Assembly (NCBI GenBank): GCA_958296105.1 | Contig: OY282441.1 | Coordinates: forward strand, 903,800-967,799 | Reading direction: 5' to 3' | DNA length: 64,000 nt | From: an uncultured Dehalococcoidia bacterium | Lineage (GTDB): Bacteria; Chloroflexota; Dehalococcoidia; Lucifugimonadales; UBA1123 | In this document: positions 38,000 to 46,789 of the stretch, in pieces | Position numbering within the stretch: the first letter of the stretch is position 1 | Layout of the letters: each line of letters opens with the position of its first letter | Translations under genes and position numbers: made by a program | The notes under the pieces: generated by a model | Databases searched by the model: none | The model's input: only the letters and a program-made list of their open reading frames with translations | What the model was told of the DNA's origin: nothing

Positions 38000-38803
38000 A
38001 TGACCCACACCGAAGCCAGTCTGACCCACGATCCGAAGGCGCGCGCGGTGGCTAGGGCCGTCTATGACGAGCTTATGCCGCGCTCCGTCATCCTGTTCGG
38101 ATCGCGCGCGAGGGGTGACTTCGGCCCGGACTCGGATATAGACCTGCTCGTGATCACCGACAGCCGTCTGAACCGCACCGAATACCGAGCATCCAGCAAG
38201 GCGGCATACGCCAAGATGGGCGAGCTGTACGGTCGATGTCGCTTCGGGGTGGACGTGCTGAACATGACCGCCGACGAGTTTCGGGACAAGAGGCGCGCCA
38301 GGAACCACGTGGCGGGACAGGCGGCAAGAGACGGAATCGACATGAACGGAGACGGTGTGCCACCCGACGATCAGCAACCGAGCAACTTGCCAGACATCCG
38401 CCAGCGGATAGCCAACGCCGAGCGGAATCTGAATGACCTGCGCAATATGGTGGAGAACGAGGGGTTTTCCCAGGAGGCGGTCGGATTCCACGCTCAGCAG
38501 GCGGTGGAGAATGCGCTGAAGGGGTGGATATCCGCGCTGGACGAGGACTACCTCAACATCCACGACATATCCGAGCTGGCGGCGATAGTCCGAGCGCGTC
38601 CGGAAGAGGACGACACGGACGCGGCGGAGCGGCTGTTCTGGCTGACAGAGTACGCAGTCAGATACCGCTACGAGGGCGCGAGGATCGAAGTGGAAGACCG
38701 ATACGAACTCCTGCAACACGTGACAGAAACCGTCCTGTCCATAATCGAGCGCATAAGAACCCTGAGCGCAGCGGAAGATCGAAGGTCAACAGGCGATAAG
38801 TAG
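38000..38803 (+). CDS. Fused minimal nucleotidyltransferase-HEPN protein, copy 1
   Basis: A 267-residue protein joining two domains that are usually separate genes (MntA/HepT-type). The nucleotidyltransferase part has GSRARGDFGPDSDIDLLV and a third Asp in FGVDVL. The HEPN part has VGFHAQQAVENALKG and ends in a helical IIERIRTL segment. The RYRYEG motif sits where PF05168-type HEPN proteins have RYP; no clear R-x4-H RNase motif is visible. A longer frame starts at 37925, but alignment with copies 2 and 3 places the shared start at 38000. It differs from copy 2 mostly at the linker and follows the nuclease gene. Confidence 0.85.
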   Translation: MTHTEASLTHDPKARAVARAVYDELMPRSVILFGSRARGDFGPDSDIDLLVITDSRLNRTEYRASSKAAYAKMGELYGRCRFGVDVLNMTADEFRDKRRARNHVAGQAARDGIDMNGDGVPPDDQQPSNLPDIRQRIANAERNLNDLRNMVENEGFSQEAVGFHAQQAVENALKGWISALDEDYLNIHDISELAAIVRARPEEDDTDAAERLFWLTEYAVRYRYEGARIEVEDRYELLQHVTETVLSIIERIRTLSAAEDRRSTGDK

Positions 38804-38816
38804 AGCCAGCGACGGA

Positions 38817-39620
38817 ATGGTTAAAGTTTCAGTAAAGCCGATTCACGACCCGAAGGCGCGCGCGGTGGCTAGGGCCGTCTATGACGAGCTTATGCCGCGC
38901 TCAGTCATCCTGTTCGGATCGCGCGCGAGGGGTGACTTCGGCCCGGACTCGGATATAGACCTGCTCGTGATCACCGACAGCCGTCTGAGCCGCACCGAAT
39001 ACCAAGCATCCAGTAGGGCGGCATACGCCAAGATGGGCGAGCTGTACGGTCGATGTCGCTTCGGGGTGGACGTGCTGAACATGACCGCAGACGAGTTTCG
39101 GGACAAGAGGCGCGCCAGGAACCACGTGGCGGGACAGGCGGCAAGAGACGGAATCGACATGAACGGAGACGGTGTGCCGCCCGACGATCAGCAGCCGAGC
39201 AACTTGCCCGACATCCGCCAGAGGATAGCCAACGCCGAGCGGAATCTGAATGACATGCGTATTCTGGTAGAGAACGAGGGGTCTTCTCAGGAGGCGGTCG
39301 GCTTCACCGCTCAGCAGGCGGTGGAGAACGCGCTGAAGGGGTGGATATCCGCGCTGGACGAAGACTACCGCAACATCCACGACATATCCGAGCTGGCGGC
39401 GATAGTTCGATCGCGTCCGGAAGAGGACGACACGGACGCGGCGGAGCGGCTGTCTTGGCTGACAGAGTACGCCGTCAGATACCGCTACGAGGGCGCGAGG
39501 ATCGAAGTGGAAGACCGATTCGAACTCCTGCAACACGTGACAGAAACCGTCCTTTCCATAATCGAGCGCATAAGAACCCTGAGCGCAGCGGAAGATCGAA
39601 GACCAACAGGCGATGAGTAG
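38817..39620 (+). CDS. Fused minimal nucleotidyltransferase-HEPN protein, copy 2
   Basis: This 267-residue gene is the second of three tandem copies and starts exactly 817 bases after copy 1. The nucleotidyltransferase site is intact (G34-S35, D46-x-D48, D85). In the HEPN part the conserved FHAQQ is FTAQQ, losing the histidine kept in copies 1 and 3. MntA-type enzymes AMPylate their HEPN RNase partners to silence them. With both domains in one chain, regulation may be intramolecular or between copies (inference). Only 13 bases separate it from copies on either side. Confidence 0.85.
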   Translation: MVKVSVKPIHDPKARAVARAVYDELMPRSVILFGSRARGDFGPDSDIDLLVITDSRLSRTEYQASSRAAYAKMGELYGRCRFGVDVLNMTADEFRDKRRARNHVAGQAARDGIDMNGDGVPPDDQQPSNLPDIRQRIANAERNLNDMRILVENEGSSQEAVGFTAQQAVENALKGWISALDEDYRNIHDISELAAIVRSRPEEDDTDAAERLSWLTEYAVRYRYEGARIEVEDRFELLQHVTETVLSIIERIRTLSAAEDRRPTGDE

Positions 39621-39633
39621 AGCCAGCGACAGA

Positions 39634-40413
39634 ATGGTTACAGCTTCACCCAAACAGATTCACGATCCGAAGGCGCGCGCAGTGGCTAGGGCAGTCTATG
39701 ATGAGCTTATGCCGCGCTCCGTCATCCTGTTCGGATCGCGCGCGAGGGGTGACTTCGGCCCGGACTCGGACATAGACCTGCTCGTGATCACCGACAGCCG
39801 TCTGAGCCGCACCGAATACCGAGCATCCAGCAAGGCGGCATACGCCAAGATGGACGAGCTGTACGGTCGATGTCGCTTCGGGGTGGACGTGCTGGACATG
39901 ACCGCAGACGAGTTTCGGGACAAGAGGCGCGCCAGGAACCACGTGGCGGGACAGGCGGCAAGAGACGGAATCGACATGAACGGAGACGGTGTGCCGCCCG
40001 ACGATCAGCAGCCCAGCAACTTGCCCGACATCCGCCAGCGGATAGCCAACGCAGAGCGCGAGCTGCGCACATCGAACATCTTGGTGGAAGCTGACTCGGA
40101 CCAAGAGCCGATCGGTTTCCACGCTCAGCAGGCTGTGGAGAACGCGCTGAAGGGGTGGATATCCGCGCTGGACGAGGACTACCGCAACATCCACGACATA
40201 TCCGAGCTGGCGGCGATAGTTCGAGCGCGTCCGGAAGAGGACGGCACGGACGCGGCGGAGCGGCTGTCTTGGCTGACCGAGTACGCCGTCAGATACCGCT
40301 ACGAGGGCGCGAGGGTCGAAGTGGAAGACCGATTCGAGCTCCTGCAACACGTGACAGAGACCGTCCTATCCATAATCGAACGCATAAGAACCCTGAGCGC
40401 AGCGGAAGAGTAG
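39634..40413 (+). CDS. Fused minimal nucleotidyltransferase-HEPN protein, copy 3
   Basis: The third copy, 259 residues, starts exactly 817 bases after copy 2; an in-frame ATG at 39613 would overlap copy 2, but homology favours 39634. The nucleotidyltransferase half is nearly identical to the others. The linker and first HEPN helix have diverged most (RELRTSNILVEADSDQEP), while FHAQQAVENALKG is kept. It ends 19 bases before sdhB, so the island is fitted tightly into the sdh operon. Confidence 0.85.
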   Translation: MVTASPKQIHDPKARAVARAVYDELMPRSVILFGSRARGDFGPDSDIDLLVITDSRLSRTEYRASSKAAYAKMDELYGRCRFGVDVLDMTADEFRDKRRARNHVAGQAARDGIDMNGDGVPPDDQQPSNLPDIRQRIANAERELRTSNILVEADSDQEPIGFHAQQAVENALKGWISALDEDYRNIHDISELAAIVRARPEEDGTDAAERLSWLTEYAVRYRYEGARVEVEDRFELLQHVTETVLSIIERIRTLSAAEE

Positions 40414-40432
40414 CCGCCCTTTAGAGGACAAC

Positions 40433-41395
40433 ATGCAAGTAAAATTCAAGGTTCGCAGATTCGACCCGGACGCCGACCGGCCCGTCGCCCGCTACGACGA
40501 GTACGAGCTGGAGATGTCCGAGTCCAACACCGTCTTGGACGGGCTGATTCGCATTCGAGAGGAGATGGACGGCACGCTTGCGCTGCGCTGCTCGTGTCGC
40601 AGCGCCATCTGCGGCTCGTGCGCCATGCGTATCAACGGTCAAGCCGGGCTCGCCTGCAATACCCTTCTCATCCACGCCATCCCGAAGGACGGCGGCCCGA
40701 TAGTCGTGGAACCCGCGGGCAACCTCGAAGTGCAGAAAGACCTCATCGTGGACTTCGCGCCGTTCTGGAGCAAGGTCCGCGCTGTTCAGCCCTGGCTTCA
40801 ACCCGAGGGGCCGGAGCCGGAGACCGAGTACATCGCCCCAGCTGACGACATGCAGCACCTCACGGGCGTCATGGCATGCATCATGTGCGGGGCGTGCGTG
40901 TCTGACTGCACCGTGCTGGACGTGGACGACAACTTCCTCGGCCCCGCCGCGCTCGCCAAGGCGTACCGCTTCGTGCGCGACCCGCGCGATGACGCCGACA
41001 GCTCACGGCTCGGCGCTCTCAACGAGTATGGCGGCGTGTGGGACTGCACCCGCTGTATGCAGTGCGTGGAGGTCTGCCCCAAGAACGTAGACCCGATGGG
41101 GCGGATCATGGCGCTGCGCGACCGCGCGATGGAGGAGGGCTACACCAACACCACCGGCGCGCGCCACGCCAAAGCCTTCTCCGACTCGGTGGAGCATAGC
41201 GGCTGGCTAGACGAAACCAAGCTGGTGGTCAAGAGCCACGGCGTCACCAACGTCAAGGAGATGCTCAAGCTGCTGCCCGTAGCCGCGCGCTCATTCAGGG
41301 CGGGCAAAGTTCCGCCGCTGCGCCACAAGAGCATCCCCGGAGCCGAAAACGTCCGAAGGGTGTTCGAGAAGGTCGAAAGCCGCGATCAGGGCTGA
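40433..41395 (+). CDS. sdhB: Succinate dehydrogenase iron-sulfur subunit
   Basis: The electron-transfer subunit. The 2Fe-2S ligands are in RCSCRSAICGSC with a later Cys (GLACNT), and the cluster-rich C-terminal half has CIMCGACVSDC and CTRCMQCVEVCP. At 320 residues it is longer than classical SdhB (about 240), with a C-terminal extension that is common when the membrane partner is a CCG-domain protein. The ribosome binding site is GAGGA before the ATG. The next gene, 66 bases on, encodes that partner. Confidence 0.95.
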   Translation: MQVKFKVRRFDPDADRPVARYDEYELEMSESNTVLDGLIRIREEMDGTLALRCSCRSAICGSCAMRINGQAGLACNTLLIHAIPKDGGPIVVEPAGNLEVQKDLIVDFAPFWSKVRAVQPWLQPEGPEPETEYIAPADDMQHLTGVMACIMCGACVSDCTVLDVDDNFLGPAALAKAYRFVRDPRDDADSSRLGALNEYGGVWDCTRCMQCVEVCPKNVDPMGRIMALRDRAMEEGYTNTTGARHAKAFSDSVEHSGWLDETKLVVKSHGVTNVKEMLKLLPVAARSFRAGKVPPLRHKSIPGAENVRRVFEKVESRDQG

Positions 41396-41461
41396 ATCCG
41401 AACGTGAATTCGTCCAACCCGTCCAGCCACGAACTCAGCAACCACAGGTAGGGAACAAGAG

Positions 41462-42355
41462 ATGCCATATGCGTTTTATCCCGGCTGCGTTTCGCGCGGC
41501 GCGTGTCCCGAGTTGTATGCCGCCACCCTCGAAGTGTGCCGCAGGCTCGGAATAGAACTCGATCTGACCACCATGCAGAGCGCGTCCTGCACTGGCGCCG
41601 GCGTGCTTCAGGAGAAGAATCTCAGGCTGGGCGACACTCTCAACGCGCGCACTTTCGCTATGGCAGAGCGCGCGGGGCGGCAGATACTGACCATCTGCTC
41701 CACCTGTCAGGGTGTCATGTCTCAGGCAAACGCCAGGCTTCAGGACGATGACTACCGCGCCTCCGTCAACGAGGACCTCGCAGAGGAGGGCCTGAGCTAC
41801 AACGGCACGGCGGACCCCAAACATCTTCTCTGGGTCATAGTCGAGGAGGTGGGCATAGACACGCTCGAATCCATGGTCGTCCAGCGGCTGCCCAGCCTGC
41901 GTATCGCCCCGTTCTACGGCTGCTACATCGTGAGGCCGTCTTCGGACCTGAAGTTCGAGGAGCATCCCGAGCGCGAGGACGCTCTGGAGCGCGTCATAGA
42001 AGCGGTGGGCGCGCAGGTGGTGGACTTCCCCGGCAAGACTCTGTGCTGCGGATTCCCGATCCTGACGATCAACGAGACCAACTCGCTGAAGATGGTCGCA
42101 AACCACACGATGGACGCCAAGGGCAGGGGAGCGGACGCTATGGTTACGCCGTGTCCGCTCTGCCACCTGAACCTAGACGGCTACCAGCCGCAAGCCGCCA
42201 AAGCCAACAGCCCGCTCTCGCCCATAGACGTGCCTATACTGCACCTGCCCCAGCTCATAGGCTTGGCTCTTGGAATCCCCCCCAAGGCGATGCGCCTCAA
42301 CAGCCACATCGTATCCACCAAGACGATGCTCTCGGAGCTTGCCCTGTCTCCATAG
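41462..42355 (+). CDS. CCG-domain subunit (SdhE/HdrB-like) of type E succinate dehydrogenase
   Basis: A 297-residue cysteine-rich protein with two CCG domains: YPGCVSRGACPELY with CSTCQG in the first half, and FYGCYIV, LCCGFP and PCPLCHLNLD in the second. Such domains bind unusual 4Fe-4S clusters in heterodisulfide reductase HdrB and in SdhE of type E succinate:quinone oxidoreductases. Directly after sdhA/sdhB, and with no classical cytochrome b anchor genes, the SdhE role is favoured. It attaches the complex to the membrane side and passes electrons to quinone. Confidence 0.9.
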   Translation: MPYAFYPGCVSRGACPELYAATLEVCRRLGIELDLTTMQSASCTGAGVLQEKNLRLGDTLNARTFAMAERAGRQILTICSTCQGVMSQANARLQDDDYRASVNEDLAEEGLSYNGTADPKHLLWVIVEEVGIDTLESMVVQRLPSLRIAPFYGCYIVRPSSDLKFEEHPEREDALERVIEAVGAQVVDFPGKTLCCGFPILTINETNSLKMVANHTMDAKGRGADAMVTPCPLCHLNLDGYQPQAAKANSPLSPIDVPILHLPQLIGLALGIPPKAMRLNSHIVSTKTMLSELALSP

Positions 42356-42399
42356 CGGTCAGCGCAAGGGCGGTCAGCGCAAGGGCGGTCAGCGCGGTG
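42355..42399. repeat. Three 15-bp tandem repeats
   Basis: GCGGTCAGCGCAAGG occurs twice in a row from 42355, then a third unit with the end changed to GCGGTG. The array begins at the last base of the SdhE-like gene stop, in the gap between convergent genes. It is probably a neutral slippage product. Confidence 0.8.
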
Positions 42400-42502
42400 A
42401 ACGGCTGGAGCGGCGCGCATGAACGATGAGCTTCGACGCCGGCGGTCGCGGCTATGGCTGCGCGCCGCTCGACGGAGCGGTGGCGCAGGCGGCAGGCCGC
42501 GC

Positions 42503-43528
42503 TCACTGCACGGGAAGGGGCGGCTGCCACCACGCCGGAAGCTCGCTCACTTCGATCTCCGTCACCCACTTCACCCACTCGAACCCGCGCCGGCGCGGTG
42601 CGACCAGTCTGAGCGGGAAGCCGTGTTCGTGGGACAGATCCTCGTCGCCTACGCGAGTCGCCAGAAGGAACGTCCGCGCCGCTTCGGGCGAGAAGCGCCG
42701 ATAGTAGCCGGTGACGGATCTGACGGCTACGCTTCGCGCCGATGCGTCCGCGCCGGCTTGTTTCAAGATGTCTTCGAGGGCGATTCCTCGCCAGCGCTGA
42801 GTCGAGTGCCAGCCGCCTGTGCAGTCGAGGGTCGCCACAGTCTCGGCATCTCCGCGCAGGCGCTCCACGTCCAAGCTCAGCGGACGCTCCACCGCGCCCC
42901 GAACCTTGAGCCGCCACGTCTCGGCGTTCACGGGAGCGGGGTCGTCGTTCAGCCACGAGACTCTCGGAAAGTCGTTTCCCGAGTAGCTGCGCGCCTCGTA
43001 TGAGCCTGTGAATCGGCGCGTCTGCCCGTTCAGATCGGCGGCGCTTGCCACGCTCTCCGACAGACGCCAGCCGACGAAGCCGGCGAGGGCCGCGCCGGAA
43101 AATCTGAGCAGCGTTCGCCGCGCCGGACTGAAAGACAGCCCCACGCCGCGCGTCATCTCCAGCGCGTGCCACGCCAGCAGTGGAACGAGGGCGGCGGCGG
43201 TGTAGATGTGCCAGCTGACTCCGCTGAACAGCCACCAGTGATAGGGGCCTGCCAGCGACCACGCCAGCCCGAGCCCGAGCGTAGCCAGCAGAAGCAGCGC
43301 AAGCGCAAGCGAAGCGGCGCGGACCGCGACGGCCCGAGGCCAGCGCAGCGAGTGGACGACTATCGCGGTCTTCCACACCAAGATCGCCAAGATGCCGTAC
43401 CCCGCCACGCGGTGAACCTGCATGTGGATGGCGCGGTCTTCAGAACCCGAAGTCAGCCCGAAGAACCCGGAGACCAGCTCCGCCAGCAGGAAGAGCAGCA
43501 GCAGGGTATTGGCCCAAGAGTAGCGCAC
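42503..43528 (-). CDS. Sulfite-oxidase-like molybdopterin enzyme fused to a cytochrome b561-like membrane domain
   Basis: A 341-residue fusion. Residues 1-165 hold four transmembrane helices with paired histidines (H35, H39, H59, H107, H121), suitable for heme b ligation as in cytochrome b561 or formate-dehydrogenase gamma subunits. Residues 170-341 form a molybdopterin domain with the Mo-ligand Cys in TLDCTGGWHSTQRWRG and the segments GYYRRFSPEA and HGFPLRLVAPRRRGFEWVKW. The enzyme could pass electrons from an oxidised substrate directly to the quinone pool. The substrate is unknown. It is transcribed against sdh, with the enolase-family gene upstream. Confidence 0.87.
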   Translation of the reverse strand: MRYSWANTLLLLFLLAELVSGFFGLTSGSEDRAIHMQVHRVAGYGILAILVWKTAIVVHSLRWPRAVAVRAASLALALLLLATLGLGLAWSLAGPYHWWLFSGVSWHIYTAAALVPLLAWHALEMTRGVGLSFSPARRTLLRFSGAALAGFVGWRLSESVASAADLNGQTRRFTGSYEARSYSGNDFPRVSWLNDDPAPVNAETWRLKVRGAVERPLSLDVERLRGDAETVATLDCTGGWHSTQRWRGIALEDILKQAGADASARSVAVRSVTGYYRRFSPEAARTFLLATRVGDEDLSHEHGFPLRLVAPRRRGFEWVKWVTEIEVSELPAWWQPPLPVQ

Positions 43529-43582
43529 TCGGTCGCCTCCACAGCCGCCGTTAGGCTCTCGATTCCGTCGATGGGGGGCGGG

Positions 43583-44734
43583 TTATACCCAGTGGTTCTG
43601 CTGGCGCGAAGGCATGGTGTAGCGGCTTCGGTAGCCGCCTCGGTTTTCCACTTCGCCCTGCGGGTGTCTGCGCAGCGCCTCTTCGTCCATTTCGACGCCT
43701 ATTCCGGGCGCGGCGGGCAGGTCGAAGAAGCCGTCCGTCTGGCGCTGGAACGGCTCGACCAGAAGGGAGTCGTACCAGTCGGCGTGTCCTCCCTCCTGTA
43801 TCAGGAAGTTCGGCGCGCAGGCGTCCACGTGAATCGCCGCCATCGTATTGATGGGGCCGTATGGGTTGTGCGGCGCGAAGCCCACGTAGTAGACCTCCGC
43901 CATGGCGGCTATCTTCTTCAGCTCGCTGATTCCTCCGGCGTGGCACACGTCCGGCTGGACGACCGCCACCGCCTGCTTTTCCAGCAGGTCTTTGAATCCC
44001 CACTTGGTATATATACGCTCGCCCGTGGCGATTGGGATGTTGATTGCCTGCGCCACGCGAACCATGGCGTCTATGTTCTGAGGGGGGACGGGTTCTTCGT
44101 AGAAGAAGGGGCGGTAAGGCTCCAGCTGCTCGCCGATGCGGATGGCTTCGGCTGGGGTCAGCCGTCCGTGTACTTCTACCAGCAGCTCCACGTCTTCGCC
44201 GACGGCCTCGCGCACCGCGGCGACCTTGGCTATGGCGTCGCGCTCGGACTCCGGCGAGGTGAATATCCCCTGATGTCCGAACGGGTCTCCCTTGAGCGCG
44301 GTGTAGCCGTCTTCCACGAACGACATCGCGTTGGCTACGGCGGCATCGGGATCGACTCCGTCGAAGCGGCCATACGTCCATATCTTGTCGCGCATCGCGC
44401 CGCCGAGAAGCTCGTACACGGGGACGCCGAGCGCCTTTCCCTTGATGTCCCACAGGGCTATCTCGATGCCCGAGACGGCTGCCATCTGGAGCGCGCCGCC
44501 GCGCACGTTGTGGAACAGGTGATACATGTCCTGCCAGTGTTCTTCGATGCGGAACGGGTCGCGCCCAATGATGGCGGCGCCGAACTCCTCGACCACCGCC
44601 GCCACCGAAGTGGCGCCGATGCTCGACTCGCCCCATCCCACGATGCCTTCGTCGGTCGCCACCTTGACGAAGACGTAGTTCCCCGCCGCTCCCGGCGGCT
44701 TGGTTACGAAGGCGCTGATGTCGGTGATCTTCAT
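43583..44734 (-). CDS. Enolase-superfamily enzyme, galactonate-dehydratase-like
   Basis: A 383-residue mandelate racemase/muconate lactonizing enzyme-type protein. The ATG at 44734 with GGAG 9 bases upstream gives MKITDISAFVTKPPG; the longer frame to 44899 is not family-like. Metal-site residues lie in LLVEVHGRL, FFYEEPVPPQN and IATGERIY, and the base-side segment is FAPHNPYGPINT, close to D-galactonate dehydratases. It removes water from acid sugars (family knowledge). Large numbers of such paralogues are known in SAR202 Chloroflexota. It is 54 bases upstream of the Mo-enzyme gene. Confidence 0.9.
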   Translation of the reverse strand: MKITDISAFVTKPPGAAGNYVFVKVATDEGIVGWGESSIGATSVAAVVEEFGAAIIGRDPFRIEEHWQDMYHLFHNVRGGALQMAAVSGIEIALWDIKGKALGVPVYELLGGAMRDKIWTYGRFDGVDPDAAVANAMSFVEDGYTALKGDPFGHQGIFTSPESERDAIAKVAAVREAVGEDVELLVEVHGRLTPAEAIRIGEQLEPYRPFFYEEPVPPQNIDAMVRVAQAINIPIATGERIYTKWGFKDLLEKQAVAVVQPDVCHAGGISELKKIAAMAEVYYVGFAPHNPYGPINTMAAIHVDACAPNFLIQEGGHADWYDSLLVEPFQRQTDGFFDLPAAPGIGVEMDEEALRRHPQGEVENRGGYRSRYTMPSRQQNHWV

Positions 44735-44910
44735 TGGGCAGGCTCCGAAATGGGGTGAGGGTATTGTATTGGCGAGACGGCGGGCGGTCAACGGGAAGGG
44801 GCGGGGGTGTAGAGTCCGCCTTCCAGCTTGAACGCTCCGTACATGCACGTTTAATATTATGGCTGTCGAAGTCTTGTCGCTTCGGAGCAAGGGTTGCATG
44901 AGGAGAGTCT

Positions 44911-46789
44911 ATGCCGATGGTGAGATGGACATTCGCTCCCAACGAGATGGAAGAGGTGGAAGGCCCCAACAACGCCGGCATAAGCACCTTCACCAGCGAC
45001 CGATACGGTTCGCTAACGCGCGAGCTGCTTCAGAACTCCATAGACGCCCGCGCCGACTCAGGGGAACCTGTCCACGTGTCTTTCGAGATGAAGGACATAT
45101 CCACAAGCTCCCTCGATCTGGATGGACTGCGCCTGTCGCTTTGCGCCGCCATCGAATCGGAGGACAACGACGAACGTCACCGCAAACAGTTCCGCAGAGG
45201 TCTGCGCGTCTTGGAAGCCGCCATCGAGAGCCGCGCAATTCCCGCGCTGGAGATAACCGATTCCAACACCACAGGCGCGCCGGACGTCAATGGGCGCAAA
45301 GACAAATGGCACAGTCTCACCAAGTCTCAGGGCAAGAGTGAAAAAGACGCCCGAGACGCCGGCGGGTCGTTCGGCATAGGCAAGCACGCCACCTTCGCCG
45401 CTACCGATCTGCGCACGGTCCTGTACTCCACCGCATACCTTCACGGGGGGGGGGGGGGTAGAAACCCGCTTCACCGGAAAGTCCATCCTCGTATCGCACA
45501 CTCGCGGCGACGAATCCTTCCGCTCCACCGGATGGCTCGAAACTGACGGGGGATCCCTCGCCAACTCCGCCGTGCCTCCGGAATTCAGACTGGACACGCC
45601 CGGAACGCGAATCGCCATCTTGGGCTACAGGCGCGGGCGAGGCGAAGACGGCTGGAAGAAGCGAACGGCGCACGAGGTCATATCCCACTTCTTCCACGCT
45701 GTCCGCCACGACAACCTGCGCGTAGGAATCGGCGCGGACACGATCTCAGCCGACACGCTCGACCGCTGGCTTCCCGAACTCGACGACAACCTCAGAGAGC
45801 GCGTCGAAGTGTCCGGCTCGAAAGTGGTCGACAGCGCGTCTATCGAGGGAATCGGCGAAGTCAACCTGCGGGTAAGAATCCGCGAAGATGGCGGCAACCG
45901 CTCCAAAACGGTCATCTTCGTCAGAGACGCGGGGATGATGATAACCGACAAGCTCGGCAGTTTGCAACTTACTGCCACGACCCGGATGATCAAGAGCTTT
46001 CCGAGACGCTGGAAGGGCTTCGTCGCCATCGTGGAGTGTCTCTCGCGCGGCGAACGCTCGCTGCTCAGGGAAGCCGAAGCGCCCAGCCACGACAGGGTTT
46101 CCCCCGACAACGCGGACGAAGACGACCGCGCCGCAGTTAGGAAAGCTCTCAGCGAGCTTGGCGAGTGGGTCCATGCCGCCATCGAAAAGCTGGCCGCTCC
46201 TCCCGAAGCTCCGGATACCGAAACCCTGAACGAGCTGGCGGATTACCTTCCGCTGGAAAGCGATGAGGGCGCAACAGTGAACGAGGGTTCCACGAACTAC
46301 GAGATCGTCGCGCCCGTCAAAGCGGAGAGCGCCCCGAGAAACCTGGGGGCGCGCAGAGGCAAGACCGGCGCGAGGCGTCTGCGAGGCGGAGGCAAGGGCG
46401 ACGATGATGACAACAAACCCAAGCGCAGGCGCAAGAAATCCGAGCGCAGGCGCAGGCGCGGCGGCGCGCTCGAACCAGTCTTGCAGCCGCTGAACGACCT
46501 CCGCCGTCTGCCCCACTCGCTTCAGTGGAGCGATCACGCCGTGAAATTCGCCTTCGACAAGCCCGAAGGCGCGGTGAGGCGCATAGAGCTGTACGCCAAG
46601 GGCGAGATGGGCAAAGACGAGGTGGTGAGCGTGGAGCGCGCCTACCACGACGGCAGGCGGCTGAAGGTCAAGGACGGGGCGGTGGTGGATTTCGACTTCG
46701 ACAGCGTGGTCGGAGACCGCGTACAGCTCGAATTCAAGACCATTCGCCCCGTGAGCGACAAGCGCGTGGAGATAACGGCAATCGTATGA
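44911..46789 (+). CDS. GHKL-type ATPase of a defence-like cassette, frame interrupted at a 14-G tract
   Basis: Two open pieces (44911-45546 and 45458-46789) join into one protein of about 625 residues if one G is removed from the run at 45445-45458. The ATG at 44911 follows GAGGAG. The N-terminal part has RELLQNSIDAR (N-box), ALEITDSNTTG (G1-like) and GGSFGIGKHATFAATD (G2), an HSP90/MutL-type ATP site. After the break come FTGKSILVSHTRG, a long domain, a basic stretch (KPKRRRKKSERRRRR) and a beta-rich end. The stop overlaps the next gene (ATGA). GHKL ATPases with satellite genes are known in restriction-like systems. As written, translation would end at 45546. Confidence 0.8.
45445..45458 (+). 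repeat. Poly-G tract (14 G) inside the GHKL ATPase gene
   Basis: Fourteen consecutive G lie after the codon for His (CAC) and before TAGAAACC. With 14 G the frame is off; with 13 (or 16) it continues into the conserved downstream part. This is a typical layout for slipped-strand on/off switching, and also for a homopolymer sequencing error. Confidence 0.9.

Larger units (their letters stand above)
38000..40413 (+). repeat. Tandem triplication with an exact 817-bp period
   Basis: Homologous start codons lie at 38000, 38817 and 39634. The nucleotide identity is very high through the first 400 bases of each unit and through the last 280, with divergence concentrated around the inter-domain linker. 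This pattern suggests recent duplication with gene conversion of the ends, or selection for diversity in the middle. Confidence 0.9.

Noticed and set aside
32666..40413. Regular repeats considered as CRISPR
   Set aside because: Units are coding (102 bp TPRs, 817 bp genes), contiguous without spacers, and no cas genes are present in the window.
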